A DNA stretch of 64,000 nt from Cohaesibacter celericrescens. Lineage in GTDB: Bacteria; Pseudomonadota; Alphaproteobacteria; Rhizobiales; Cohaesibacteraceae. Shown here piece by piece: positions 28,590-37,506 of the stretch. Made by a program: the position numbers and the translations under genes. The DNA is taken from the NCBI RefSeq assembly GCF_002866925.1, contig NZ_PKUQ01000031.1, positions 62,001 to 126,000 on the forward strand, given 5' to 3'. Every line of letters starts with the position of its first letter. Position 1 is the first letter of the stretch. Under the pieces are notes generated by a model, which saw only the letters and a program-made list of their open reading frames with translations, ran no database searches and had not been told where the DNA came from.

Positions 28590-29087
28590 ATGAATATTAA
28601 ACGCACAATTCACGATGAAGGCCATTTCCGGAAGTTTCTCGTTATCGTTGACGAAACAAAGGAATGTGACAGGGCCATTAGTTACGCTGCCTATCGCGCT
28701 GCTGCGACGGGTGGGGCGCTGATAATGATGGTCGCCATCGAGCCCGGTCATTTTCAGCATTGGCTTGGCGTGAAAGAAATCATGCTGGCCGAGGCTCTCG
28801 AAGCGGCTCAGGAAAGACTGGCGCAATTCAAGGAACGTGTGGAAGAGATTTCCAACGTCCCCTCAGAGTGCGTGGTCCGCGAAGGAAAAATCGCGGAACA
28901 GATCTTGGCTCTCATCGAAGAAGACGAGGATATCGGCATTCTCGTTCTGGCTGCAGCTGTCGATTCCAAAGAAGGACCCGGTCCTTTGGTCTCCTCTATC
29001 TCCAATCAATCCGGCAAGCCGTTCCCGCTTCCGGTGACCATTGTTCCTGGCAACCTGTCTGACGAAGACATCTGGGCTATTTGCTAG
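28590..29087 (+). CDS. Universal stress protein (UspA family)
   Basis: 165-residue single Usp domain. KFLVIVDETKECDRAISYAA is the nucleotide-binding beta strand and loop at the N-terminus, VREGKIAEQILALIEE is the middle helix, and the C-terminal strand PLPVTIVPGNLSDE closes the fold. The classic G-2x-G-9x-G(S/T) motif is only partly conserved (VSSISNQSGKPFPLPV), so ATP binding is uncertain. Such proteins help survival in stress, by unclear mechanisms. Stands between trpS and nfu with its own leader. Confidence 0.85.
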   Translation: MNIKRTIHDEGHFRKFLVIVDETKECDRAISYAAYRAAATGGALIMMVAIEPGHFQHWLGVKEIMLAEALEAAQERLAQFKERVEEISNVPSECVVREGKIAEQILALIEEDEDIGILVLAAAVDSKEGPGPLVSSISNQSGKPFPLPVTIVPGNLSDEDIWAIC

Positions 29088-29111
29088 GCCTGTTTGGTTC
29101 CGTTTGAGATT

Positions 29112-29133
29112 CGTGATTTCATAAGAAATCACG
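29112..29133. repeat. Perfect 9-bp inverted repeat
   Basis: CGTGATTTC-ATAA-GAAATCACG, 25 bases after the universal stress gene. No T-run follows, so it is either an operator-like site or a poor terminator. Confidence 0.5.
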
Positions 29134-29375
29134 TGCCTTTCGAGCAATCGCGCGTGCTTTTTTCTTGATCTTTGTGATAGAAGTTTTATCTGACATAATA
29201 GAAGCCACTTATTGCATGCTGACCGACGCATGCACACCGCCACACACAGCGATGGTGCCGGAGCAAATCCAGCGATCTTGGTATCACTTGAATTGTGTCA
29301 AGCACTTGAAACAATGCGTTGCTCTACCGCCTTAATGACCAGAGGTGAGAAGAAAGCGCTCGAGAAGGAAAACAT

Positions 29376-29930
29376 ATGTTTATTCAAACTGAAGCGACCC
29401 CCAATCCGGCTACGTTGAAATTTTTGCCCGGCAAAGTCGTTCTTGAGGAAGGCACCATGGATTTCCGCTCCGAGGGCGAAGCTGCTGTTTCTCCTCTGGC
29501 CGAAAAACTCTTCACCATTGACGGAGTTGATGGTGTATTTTTCGGGTTTGACTTTGTTTCTGTGACCAAGGGCGATGCCGACTGGCAACATATAAAACCT
29601 GCCATTCTGGGCGCGATCATGGAACATTTCATGTCCGGCGCTGCTATTTTGAAACAATCTGACACCTCGACTCCAGCTGAGGAAGATTTTGACGCAGCGG
29701 ACGCAGAAACGGTGGCGACCATCAAGGAATTGCTGGAAACGCGTGTTCGGCCTGCTGTTGCTCAAGACGGTGGCGATATCACCTTCCACGGCTTCCGCGA
29801 TGGCATCGTCTTTTTGCAAATGCGCGGCGCCTGTGCAGGATGCCCTTCTTCGACAGCCACGTTGAAACATGGCATTGAAAATCTTCTGCGCCATTTTCTG
29901 CCAGACGTTCAGGAAGTTCGCTCCGTTTAA
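29376..29930 (+). CDS. NFU-type Fe-S cluster carrier
   Basis: 184-residue protein with an N-terminal Nfu domain (FIQTEATPNPATLKFLPGKV, about 2-21) and a C-terminal NifU-like domain. The latter carries the cluster-binding CxxC in MRGACAGCPSSTATLKHGIE (about 150). It delivers 4Fe-4S clusters to target enzymes. In this window radical-SAM MiaB is a plausible kind of client, though no direct link is shown. The placement beside tsaB, rimI and fur is usual in Rhizobiales. ATG 29376 follows AAGGAAAAC. Confidence 0.93.
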   Translation: MFIQTEATPNPATLKFLPGKVVLEEGTMDFRSEGEAAVSPLAEKLFTIDGVDGVFFGFDFVSVTKGDADWQHIKPAILGAIMEHFMSGAAILKQSDTSTPAEEDFDAADAETVATIKELLETRVRPAVAQDGGDITFHGFRDGIVFLQMRGACAGCPSSTATLKHGIENLLRHFLPDVQEVRSV

Positions 29931-29989
29931 CACTTCCCTTTAAAGCCAGCGTTTTACCCTTATTAAGACGCAGTCAGGATTGGTCAATC

Positions 29990-30727
29990 GTGACAATAAA
30001 AAAGCGAATCTGCCTGGCGCTGGATACAGCGCTGGATGCCTGTTCCGTCGGATTGGCCATACAAGAGCCTACCACTGATGTCTTATTTGAGTCACTGACT
30101 GAGACATTATCTGGCCGCTCACTTGATCTGACACGTGGGCATGCCGAACATTTGATGGGTGAGCTCGCTTTATTACTAGAGCAAAATGGGCTGGCCTACC
30201 AAGATGTGACCCGGATCGCGGTGACGGTTGGTCCGGGCAGCTTTACCGGCCTGCGGGTCGGGTTGGCAACTGCGCGGGCCTTGGCGCTAGCGCTCAACGT
30301 GCCGCTGATTGGCGCATCAACGCTAACGGCGATGGCTCTGACAGCGCAAAAGAACGGCTATGTTGGGATCATGGCACCGGTCATTGATGCGCGTCGCAAT
30401 CAGATTTACGGTCAAATATTTGATGTGCCCGCTGTAGGTGGAGATTTGAATGCCCTCAGCCCAGCTGCGGCGATGAGTGCGGATGCCTTTGCGAATCTGT
30501 GTAAACTGCATTCCTGCCTCTCCTTCACCGGCTCAGGCGCCTCATTGATGCCTGCGCGCTGCGAAAATGCGGCCCTCTTGCGCTCGTTGGCCTTCACTTG
30601 GCCTGATATGGATGTGCTTGCGCAATGGGCGCTCAATCAGGACGAGCCAAGCACGCCCCCATCTCCGCTATATTTGCGCGCTCCAGACGCCAAACCGCAA
30701 GCCTCCAAGGCAATCGCACGACGGTAA
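29990..30727 (+). CDS. tsaB: tRNA threonylcarbamoyladenosine biosynthesis protein TsaB
   Basis: 245-residue ASKHA-fold partner of TsaD in making t6A37 of ANN-decoding tRNAs. Conserved segments are CLALDTALDACSVGLA near the N-terminus, GHAEHLMGEL, and VTVGPGSFTGLRVGLATARA (about 77-96). It starts with GTG at 29990, preceded by AGGATTGG. rimI follows, as in many bacteria. TsaD and TsaE are not in the window. Confidence 0.94.
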   Translation: MTIKKRICLALDTALDACSVGLAIQEPTTDVLFESLTETLSGRSLDLTRGHAEHLMGELALLLEQNGLAYQDVTRIAVTVGPGSFTGLRVGLATARALALALNVPLIGASTLTAMALTAQKNGYVGIMAPVIDARRNQIYGQIFDVPAVGGDLNALSPAAAMSADAFANLCKLHSCLSFTGSGASLMPARCENAALLRSLAFTWPDMDVLAQWALNQDEPSTPPSPLYLRAPDAKPQASKAIARR

Positions 30728-30840
30728 CACATCCCCTCTTCGACAAATTGCGATCTGGTAACATCCCCTGCCGGATGGAACAATGGAGTGACTTGCACTA
30801 TAAGCAAGCTGGTTAAAAAGATAAGACTGCTGGGGAACGG

Positions 30841-31371
30841 GTGATCTTTCCACATAAAACAACCTCTTTGGTGACAAACGCCACATTCGAAGACATTTCT
30901 GTCCTCACGGCCATTCATCGCCGTTCTTTTGAACGAGGCTGGTCTGCCAGCGAATTTCAATCCCTTCTTGGTGACAAGTTGGTGAATTGCTTGGTGCTGC
31001 GCCGATCCGGTTTTCGGATTAAAGATCAAATTATCGGATTTGTTTTGACACGATCCGTGCTTGATGAGTCAGAAGTTTTGACCATCGCTATGGACCCGGA
31101 TTTTCGAAAAACCGGTGGTGGGCGGCATTTGATGACGGATTTGATGCGCAAGCTGTATGGAGATCGGGTTGCAAAACTCTTTCTTGAGGTGGACGTGAGC
31201 AACAAACCTGCGCTATCTCTTTATCAAAATCTGGGTTTTGAAAAAGTCGGTGAGCGCAAGGGATATTATCATAGCGACACGGGCAATCCTTCTCTCGCCT
31301 TGATAATGCAAGTTGAACTGACCGCGACACCCCGCCAGCACGGCAATCAAGCGGGGGGCAAAGAGGCATAA
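30841..31371 (+). CDS. rimI: Ribosomal-protein alanine N-acetyltransferase RimI-like
   Basis: 176-residue GNAT acetyltransferase. The acetyl-CoA motif A is LTIAMDPDFRKTGGGRHLM (about 78-96) and motif B is FLEVDVSNKPALSLYQNLGF (about 117-136), followed by GERKGYY, the RimI pattern. It should acetylate N-terminal alanine of S18 or other proteins. GTG start at 30841 directly follows GGGGAACGG. Its stop is five bases before fur. Confidence 0.9.
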   Translation: MIFPHKTTSLVTNATFEDISVLTAIHRRSFERGWSASEFQSLLGDKLVNCLVLRRSGFRIKDQIIGFVLTRSVLDESEVLTIAMDPDFRKTGGGRHLMTDLMRKLYGDRVAKLFLEVDVSNKPALSLYQNLGFEKVGERKGYYHSDTGNPSLALIMQVELTATPRQHGNQAGGKEA

Positions 31372-31376
31372 TCACA

Positions 31377-31808
31377 ATGACAGTAAATAAAAAGACAGCC
31401 ATTGAGGATCTGTGTACCAACGCAGGCATGCGCATGACTGAGCAGCGACGGGTGATTGCCCGTGTGTTGGACGACGCGTTTGACCATCCCGACGTTGAAG
31501 AATTATATGCCCGCGCCGTGAAGATCGACGACAATATATCCATTTCAACGGTTTATCGCACTGTGAAGCTGTTTGAAGATTCTGGCATTATTGAGCGCCA
31601 TGATTTTCGCGATGGGCGTTCGCGCTATGAAACAATCACTGAAGAGCACCATGATCACCTGATCGACTTGCGCACCGGTAAAGTGATTGAGTTTCGCGAC
31701 GAAGAAATAGAGCGCCTACAGGTTGAGGTGGCACGACGACTTGGTTTTAAACTGGTTGACCACCGGCTCGAGCTTTATGGTGTGCCGATCGAAGATACCG
31801 ACAAGTGA
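31377..31808 (+). CDS. fur: Fur/Mur-family metal-responsive repressor
   Basis: 143-residue Fur-family regulator. The winged helix (GMRMTEQRRVIARVLDDA, then ISISTVYRTVKLFEDSGII) and the metal-site segment ERHDFRDGRSRYE with EEHHDHLI are clear. Where E. coli Fur has two zinc-binding cysteines after HDHLI, this protein has HDHLIDLRTGKVIEF with none. This matches rhizobial Fur proteins that act as manganese regulators (Mur). Directly after rimI and before the olsA-like gene. Assigning Mn versus Fe needs experiment. Confidence 0.92.
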   Translation: MTVNKKTAIEDLCTNAGMRMTEQRRVIARVLDDAFDHPDVEELYARAVKIDDNISISTVYRTVKLFEDSGIIERHDFRDGRSRYETITEEHHDHLIDLRTGKVIEFRDEEIERLQVEVARRLGFKLVDHRLELYGVPIEDTDK

Positions 31809-31877
31809 TACGCATTCATTGTGACAACGGGGACGGTGCGGAGTTCCTGCGCGCAGACCAAAACCAAGGCATTTAGA

Positions 31878-32741
31878 ATGAAGTCTCGGCGGCCTCCATT
31901 TTCCCTGTCCACGGCGCGTGCCTGCATTGCTGCGGTCATCATTTCTGTTGTTGCGTTGTTTCTTATACCGTTTCAATATCTGTCGGTGGTGCTCAATCTG
32001 CCAAGCAAGCGCTGGATCCCAATTTTATTTCATCGGATCACATGCCAAGTGATAGGTATCCGCAAAACAGTCAATGGGGCGTGCATTAACGACGGCGCGG
32101 TGTTGATCACAGCCAATCATTGCTCTTGGCTCGACATCAGCGTGTTGGGTAGCCTTCAGCCTCTTTCATTCATTGCCAAATCAGAAGTGGCCAGTTGGCC
32201 GATATTTGGCCTGTTTGCCAAGCTTCAGCGGTCTGTTTTTGTCAATCGCACCAAACGCTCCAAAACCGGTGATGTGGCCAAAGAAATCGCCAAGCGACTG
32301 AAGGATGGTGATGCCATGGTTCTGTTTGCGGAAGGCACATCGTCGGATGGAAATCAGGTGCTGCCCTTTCGCACCGCTTTGATTGGAGCGGCAAAGACAG
32401 CAATGATGGCCGATCCAAACGCCACAATAGGTACGGATGATGCGGCGCCGGTCCAGCCTGTGTGGATTCAGCCTTTGTCGATTGCCTATACACGCTTGCA
32501 TGGATTGCCTATGGGGCGCCAATATCGTCCGCTCGCTGCTTGGTATGGAGACATGGACCTTATGCCTCACCTTTGGATGCTGCTCAAGGAGGGCGCGCTA
32601 GATGTTACGCTGACCTTTGGCGAGCCCATCCCATTCGGTGCCGATGCCGACCGCAAGCAAGCCGCCCTCAAAGCCGAACAAACCGTACGTACAAATATGT
32701 TGCACGACTTGCATTATTGCCGTGACAAACGCCACCAATAG
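31878..32741 (+). CDS. olsA: 1-acyl-glycerol-3-phosphate / lyso-ornithine lipid O-acyltransferase
   Basis: 287-residue PlsC-superfamily acyltransferase with one N-terminal membrane segment (about 14-37). Catalytic NHxSWxD-like motif is NHCSWLDISVLG (about 77) and the substrate motif is FAEGTSSDGNQVLPF. The position between fur and miaB corresponds, as I recall, to S. meliloti olsA, which acylates lyso-ornithine lipid; the OlsB partner is at 14.8 kb. Start at 31878 has AAGG eight bases upstream; a GTG at 31821 is the alternative. A general PlsC role cannot be excluded. Confidence 0.8.
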   Translation: MKSRRPPFSLSTARACIAAVIISVVALFLIPFQYLSVVLNLPSKRWIPILFHRITCQVIGIRKTVNGACINDGAVLITANHCSWLDISVLGSLQPLSFIAKSEVASWPIFGLFAKLQRSVFVNRTKRSKTGDVAKEIAKRLKDGDAMVLFAEGTSSDGNQVLPFRTALIGAAKTAMMADPNATIGTDDAAPVQPVWIQPLSIAYTRLHGLPMGRQYRPLAAWYGDMDLMPHLWMLLKEGALDVTLTFGEPIPFGADADRKQAALKAEQTVRTNMLHDLHYCRDKRHQ

Positions 32742-32803
32742 AGCCTCCCCACCATGCTTGACCGCGCCAATGTCCGCCAAAAGGCAAAATTGAGTCACCA
32801 GTC

Positions 32804-32834
32804 TTTGGCCTTTTGGCTTTGCAAAGTGGCCAAA
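32804..32834 (+). repeat. Inverted repeat before miaB
   Basis: TTTGGCC (32804-32810) and GGCCAAA (32828-32834) enclose the 10-bp palindrome CTTTGCAAAG. An overlapping alternative TTTTGGC/GCCAAAA pairing is possible. It may end the olsA transcript or form a switchable leader of miaB. Confidence 0.35.
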
Positions 32835-32907
32835 ACGCGCTAAAGGGGATCGCTATTGTGGAGCCTTTCGACGTTCCCTTTCTCTTCTCTTGCCGGATAA
32901 TGCCAAT

Positions 32908-34275
32908 ATGACTGCCTTTAAAGACAAAAAAGTCTTTGTGAAAACCTATGGATGCCAAATGAATGTCTATGATTCCGACCGGATGGCGGACTCTTTGGCA
33001 ACCAAGGGCTATAGCCCCACTGAGGATATGAACGAGGCGGATCTGGTAATCCTGAACACCTGCCACATTCGCGAGAAAGCGGCCGAGAAGGTCTATTCCG
33101 AGCTGGGGCGCATTCGTAAGGTGAAGGAAGCAAGGTCCAAAGCAGGCAAAGGCGAGATGAAAATTGGCGTCGCCGGTTGTGTGGCGCAGGCCGAAGGGCA
33201 AGAAATCATGCGTCGTGCGCCGGTGGTGGATCTTGTCGTCGGGCCGCAGGCCTATCACAAGCTGCCTGATTTGTTGGACAAGACAGGTGACGGCGGGCGT
33301 GTGATCGATACCGATTTTCCTCTGGAAGACAAATTCTCTGCCCTGCCGAACGCCAAAAAAGAAGTCACCCGCAAACGCGGTGTCAGTGCCTTTCTCACCG
33401 TGCAAGAAGGGTGCGACAAATTCTGCACCTTCTGCGTAGTGCCCTATACGCGTGGATCTGAAGTGTCACGTCCGGTTTCTCAAATCGTTGCTGAAGCGAA
33501 ACGGTTGGCTGAGGCTGGCGTACGCGAAGTCAACTTATTGGGACAGAATGTAAACGCCTATCACGGCGAAGGACCGGACGGAGCGGATTGGGGGCTTGGG
33601 CAGTTGCTGTTCCGACTTGCGGAAATCGATGGGCTTGATCGGCTGCGTTATACCACCAGCCATCCCCGCGATATGGATGATGCCTTGATGGCCGCGCATC
33701 GGGACCTTCCCAGCGTGATGCCCTATTTGCATTTGCCTGTGCAATCGGGATCAGACAAGATTTTGGCCGCAATGAACCGCCAGCATACCTATGATGATTA
33801 TGTGCGGCTGATTGAACGCATTCGCACGGTTCGGCCTGACATTGCTTTGTCCGGTGATTTTATTGTTGGTTTCCCCGGTGAAACAGACGATGACTTTGAA
33901 GACACCATGCGCATCATCCGCGAAGTGACTTACGGCTCGGCTTTTAGTTTCAAATATTCACCACGCCCCGGGACACCTGCCGCTGACAGCGACGAGCAAG
34001 TGGCCGAGACCATCAAGTCCGAGCGACTTGCTCGACTGCAAGCCCTGCTAACCGAACAGCAGAAAGCCTTCAATGCCTCAAAGATCGGGACTGAAATGAC
34101 CGTACTTTTGGAGCGCAAAGGACGTGAGCCGGGTCAGCTGGTTGGCAAGTCACCTTGGCTGCAAGCTGTGCAAGTTGACGCACCGGAAGAAATGATTGGT
34201 GAAATTGTCACAGTTACCATTGATAGTATGGGCAGCTTTAGCTTGTTCGGAACCATGATAGGTCATCCCCTGTGA
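32908..34275 (+). CDS. miaB: tRNA-2-methylthio-N6-dimethylallyladenosine synthase
   Basis: 455-residue radical-SAM methylthiotransferase acting on i6A37 of tRNA. The N-terminal cluster cysteines lie in [20 protein letters not shown] and GCVAQAEG. The radical-SAM cluster is in [18 protein letters not shown]-terminal TRAM domain (about 385-450) includes [16 protein letters not shown] 32908 is preferred over an in-frame TTG at 32890. phoH follows 73 bases later, the common rhizobial order miaB-phoH-ybeY-corC-lnt. Confidence 0.96.
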   Translation: MTAFKDKKVFVKTYGCQMNVYDSDRMADSLATKGYSPTEDMNEADLVILNTCHIREKAAEKVYSELGRIRKVKEARSKAGKGEMKIGVAGCVAQAEGQEIMRRAPVVDLVVGPQAYHKLPDLLDKTGDGGRVIDTDFPLEDKFSALPNAKKEVTRKRGVSAFLTVQEGCDKFCTFCVVPYTRGSEVSRPVSQIVAEAKRLAEAGVREVNLLGQNVNAYHGEGPDGADWGLGQLLFRLAEIDGLDRLRYTTSHPRDMDDALMAAHRDLPSVMPYLHLPVQSGSDKILAAMNRQHTYDDYVRLIERIRTVRPDIALSGDFIVGFPGETDDDFEDTMRIIREVTYGSAFSFKYSPRPGTPAADSDEQVAETIKSERLARLQALLTEQQKAFNASKIGTEMTVLLERKGREPGQLVGKSPWLQAVQVDAPEEMIGEIVTVTIDSMGSFSLFGTMIGHPL

Positions 34276-34348
34276 AATTGGGATGGCTGTTAGAGGGGCT
34301 TTCGGACAACGCCTTCTTCTATCTAAAGACGTTTGAAGGGATAAACGT

Positions 34349-35596
34349 TTGAGCGATCAACGCCGCGACAAGAGCAAGAACCGCAAGGCCAGCAAGGAAC
34401 GGGACCTACGCGGTCTGGATCCTTTAAAAGATCATAAAAAACAACGTGACAACAGAGTCGGAAAGCCGTTTTCTGCGGCTTCTGATATGGGTCACATCGT
34501 GCTTTCCTATGACGATAACCGGCTCGCTGTCGATTTGTTTGGCGAATATGATCAAAATCTTGCGCGCATCGAACAGAAGCTGAAAATCGAGGTCATTGCT
34601 CGCGGCAATCGCGTTACCATCAAGGGGCCAAGCGACTTGTGTGATCAGGCCAAAATGGCGCTTGATTCGCTTTATCGCCGTTTACAAGACGGTGAAGTCA
34701 TCGCGCAAGCCGATGTGGATGGTGCCATTCGCATGGCACAGGCTGCCGATGAACAGCTGATATTGCCCGAAATGGAAACAGAGGGGGGTGAAGGTGCCGG
34801 TAAAATGCACTTTGCCCAAATCGCAACGCGCAAAAAGAAACTGACCGCACGCACTGCGACGCAGGATGCCTATATCCGCGCCATGGACCGCGCTGATCTT
34901 ATATTTGGTACAGGGCCTGCTGGTACCGGCAAAACCTATCTGGCGGTGGCCTATGCAGCGGCATTGCTAGAGCGTGGTATTGTCGAGCGTATCATTCTCT
35001 CACGACCAGCGGTGGAAGCGGGCGAACGGCTCGGCTTTTTGCCCGGTGACATGAAAGAAAAAGTCGATCCCTATCTGCGTCCATTGTATGACGCGCTGTA
35101 TGATATGATGCCGCCTGACAAGGTGGAACGGGAGCTTGATGCCAAGGTGATCGAAATCGCACCACTGGCATTTATGCGTGGTCGCACCCTGTCCAATGCA
35201 GTGGTCATTCTCGATGAAGCCCAGAACACCACGTCTATGCAGATGAAGATGTTTCTGACACGTCTGGGTGAGAATTCCAAAATGATCGTCACCGGAGATC
35301 CCAGCCAGGTCGACCTGCCAAAGGGTGAGCAATCCGGTCTTGTGCAGGCCATGGAATTGCTCAGTGATATTCCATCCATCGTGCGCGTGCAATTCACCGC
35401 TGAAGATGTGGTTCGCCACGAATTGGTTATGCGTATCGTCAACGCCTATGACGAAGATTCTCGCCAAAAGGCCATCGCTCGGCGGATGCTCGGACGTGGG
35501 TCGTCGCAAAATATCCAAGCAGAAGAACAGATTGCAAATCTGAAGTTCGAACAGTCTGCCCCGCCAGACGTTCAGGCCTCCGAGGCTGACCTATGA
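34349..35596 (+). CDS. PhoH-like ATPase
   Basis: 415-residue PhoH-family protein. A charged N-terminal tail (1-45) precedes a KH-like segment (about 80-115). The P-loop ATPase domain has GPAGTGKTYLAVAYAAALL (about 190-208), ILSRPAVEAGERLGFLPGD, Walker B AVVILDEAQNTT and TGDPSQVDLP. The family is linked with RNA metabolism and ribosome quality through its constant neighbour ybeY. Start is TTG at 34349 with GAAGGG seven bases upstream. The stop overlaps the ybeY start by four bases (ATGA), so translation is coupled. Confidence 0.92.
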   Translation: MSDQRRDKSKNRKASKERDLRGLDPLKDHKKQRDNRVGKPFSAASDMGHIVLSYDDNRLAVDLFGEYDQNLARIEQKLKIEVIARGNRVTIKGPSDLCDQAKMALDSLYRRLQDGEVIAQADVDGAIRMAQAADEQLILPEMETEGGEGAGKMHFAQIATRKKKLTARTATQDAYIRAMDRADLIFGTGPAGTGKTYLAVAYAAALLERGIVERIILSRPAVEAGERLGFLPGDMKEKVDPYLRPLYDALYDMMPPDKVERELDAKVIEIAPLAFMRGRTLSNAVVILDEAQNTTSMQMKMFLTRLGENSKMIVTGDPSQVDLPKGEQSGLVQAMELLSDIPSIVRVQFTAEDVVRHELVMRIVNAYDEDSRQKAIARRMLGRGSSQNIQAEEQIANLKFEQSAPPDVQASEADL

Positions 35597-36123
35597 AGGA
35601 TGGGCAACAGCCAGACACCGCTTTGATCAAGGATTGCCTGATCGAATCTAATCTCTGGCAAAGTGCGTCCGGCCTTGAGGCGGCCATTGAAACCGCACTT
35701 GATGCTGCGCAGTGTTATGTGGTCGAGTGCGAAGACATCCGCTTTCTACCAGAATGCGAAGTTTCTTTGGTGTTTATGGATGATGCGTCCATCCGTAAGC
35801 TCAATGACGAGCACCGAGGCAAAGACCAAGCCACCAACGTATTATCTTTCCCGATTGATGAAGATGCGGACTGTTACGGGCCAATGTTGGGTGACATTGT
35901 TTTTGCATTTGAAACCATAGAGCGAGAAGCGCATGAATTGGGACTTGCATTCACGGCCCATCTAACCCATCTCTGTATTCATGGTTTTTTACATTTGCTA
36001 GGATATGATCACATAGATCCGATTGAAGCCGACAAGATGGAGCAGGTCGAAGTGGCTATTCTTGCCCGGTTGAATTTTGCAAACCCATATGAGGGTACGA
36101 TACCCTTGAATATGCTGGATTGA
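35593..36123 (+). CDS. ybeY: Endoribonuclease YbeY
   Basis: 176-residue metal-dependent RNase for 16S rRNA 3' maturation and ribosome quality control. The zinc motif is HGFLHLLGYDH (HGxLHLxGyDH, about 130-141), and NVLSFPID is the conserved substrate loop. Four-base overlap with phoH. The N-terminal 25 residues are variable. corC follows by about 80 bases. Confidence 0.95.
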   Translation: MKDGQQPDTALIKDCLIESNLWQSASGLEAAIETALDAAQCYVVECEDIRFLPECEVSLVFMDDASIRKLNDEHRGKDQATNVLSFPIDEDADCYGPMLGDIVFAFETIEREAHELGLAFTAHLTHLCIHGFLHLLGYDHIDPIEADKMEQVEVAILARLNFANPYEGTIPLNMLD

Positions 36124-36201
36124 CACAATGAAACTGACCGTCAATCAGCCCAGTCAACATTGGATTGAGGGCGCATCTGCATGCAGTGCGCCGAGACACA
36201 T

Positions 36202-37359
36202 ATGAACGACCCTGCCCTTTCTGATCCATCGTTACCCGCCGTAGATGACGGGCCTATCGAAGAAGATTTTCCACCTCACAGCGAAGAGGCGTCCTCGCAG
36301 ACGAACGGAAATTGGTTCAACCGTTTGACACAGAGCTGGATCTCTCGGCTGACAAACACCTCGTTGCGCTCGCAAATGGAGGGAGCACTGGCCGACGACA
36401 GTGGTAGCGACCAGACATTTTCCACCGAAGAAAAAGCGATGTTACGCAACATTCTCGCGTTGCGCGAAATGCGCGTCGATGACGTGATGATTCCGCGAGC
36501 CGACATTGACGCGGTGGAAGATGATATCTCCTTGGGCACCCTATTGGCGATTTATCAAGACGTAGGCCACTCCCGCTTGCCGGTTTATCGCGAAACGCTT
36601 GATGATCCCGTGGGCATGGTGCATATCAAGGATATGGTTGGTCTCATGACTCAGGAAGCCAACATCACACTCCCAGAAGAGGACAACGCAATCGATTCAA
36701 TGGAAGGCGCACCACGCACCTCCGATTCAGACGACACAAAGGCGCTCGCCAACCATTTGCGCAGTTTGGACAATATCGATCTGGACCGTCCCTTGAAAGA
36801 TCTTGGCGTTATTCGAGACATTTTGTTTGTACCGCCCTCCATGCCTGCGGTTGATCTAATGGCGACGATGCGGGCAGCCCGAACCCAAATGGCGCTTGTC
36901 ATCGATGAGTATGGTGGCACAGACGGCCTAATTTCTCTGGAAGATGTGGTCGAAACCGTGGTGGGCGACATTGAAGACGAGCATGATGACGAGGATGAGG
37001 TTTTCATTGCCAGCGCAGGGCCCAATTTGTTCATTGCGGATGCCAAGGCCGATCTGGAAGACGTGGTCGAAACCATTGGCACCCCTTTGCCGCTTGATGA
37101 TGAATCGTTGGAAGATGTGGTCACATTGGGTGGGTTCATTTTTACCCACATTGGCCGCATTCCCGTGCGCGGTGAATTGATAGCTGTGACCGACGGGCTG
37201 GAATTTGAAATCATGGAGGCAGATCGTCGTCGCATCAGGCGTGTCAAAATTCGCATCAAACCGACCAAAAAACCACTTAAACGCCCGTTGGAATTGTCAG
37301 GCGACCCCCAAAAGGATGCCAAGACTTCCATACCCCCATCTGCTTCCGAAGCCAGCTAA
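36202..37359 (+). CDS. CorC/HlyC-type CBS-pair protein
   Basis: 385-residue soluble protein (no DUF21 membrane part). Two CBS domains are visible: VDDVMIPRADIDAVEDD onward, and VIRDILFVPPSMPAVDLMAT with VIDEYGGTDGLISLEDVVE. A CorC_HlyC transporter-associated domain (about 275-350) follows, then a basic, proline-rich tail. Homologues are called hemolysin C or magnesium/cobalt efflux protein CorC; neither activity can be read from sequence. The stretch after the CBS pair is very acidic (EDEHDDEDE). Start at 36202 (MNDPALSD) chosen; ATG 36181 is also possible with GAGGG nine bases upstream. Confidence 0.88.
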   Translation: MNDPALSDPSLPAVDDGPIEEDFPPHSEEASSQTNGNWFNRLTQSWISRLTNTSLRSQMEGALADDSGSDQTFSTEEKAMLRNILALREMRVDDVMIPRADIDAVEDDISLGTLLAIYQDVGHSRLPVYRETLDDPVGMVHIKDMVGLMTQEANITLPEEDNAIDSMEGAPRTSDSDDTKALANHLRSLDNIDLDRPLKDLGVIRDILFVPPSMPAVDLMATMRAARTQMALVIDEYGGTDGLISLEDVVETVVGDIEDEHDDEDEVFIASAGPNLFIADAKADLEDVVETIGTPLPLDDESLEDVVTLGGFIFTHIGRIPVRGELIAVTDGLEFEIMEADRRRIRRVKIRIKPTKKPLKRPLELSGDPQKDAKTSIPPSASEAS

Positions 37360-37506
37360 CGCTCCTGAGAGTAGGTCGTTTGTGGACGAGATACGCCTTC
37401 GCAGCCGTATTTGTGACCGTTAGATGGTCTTCGGGCTTGACCTTTTTTCACCAATTCCGATTTTGGAAGAGAGCATCTGCACCCCTGATTCGGCGGTCTT
37501 CATCCT

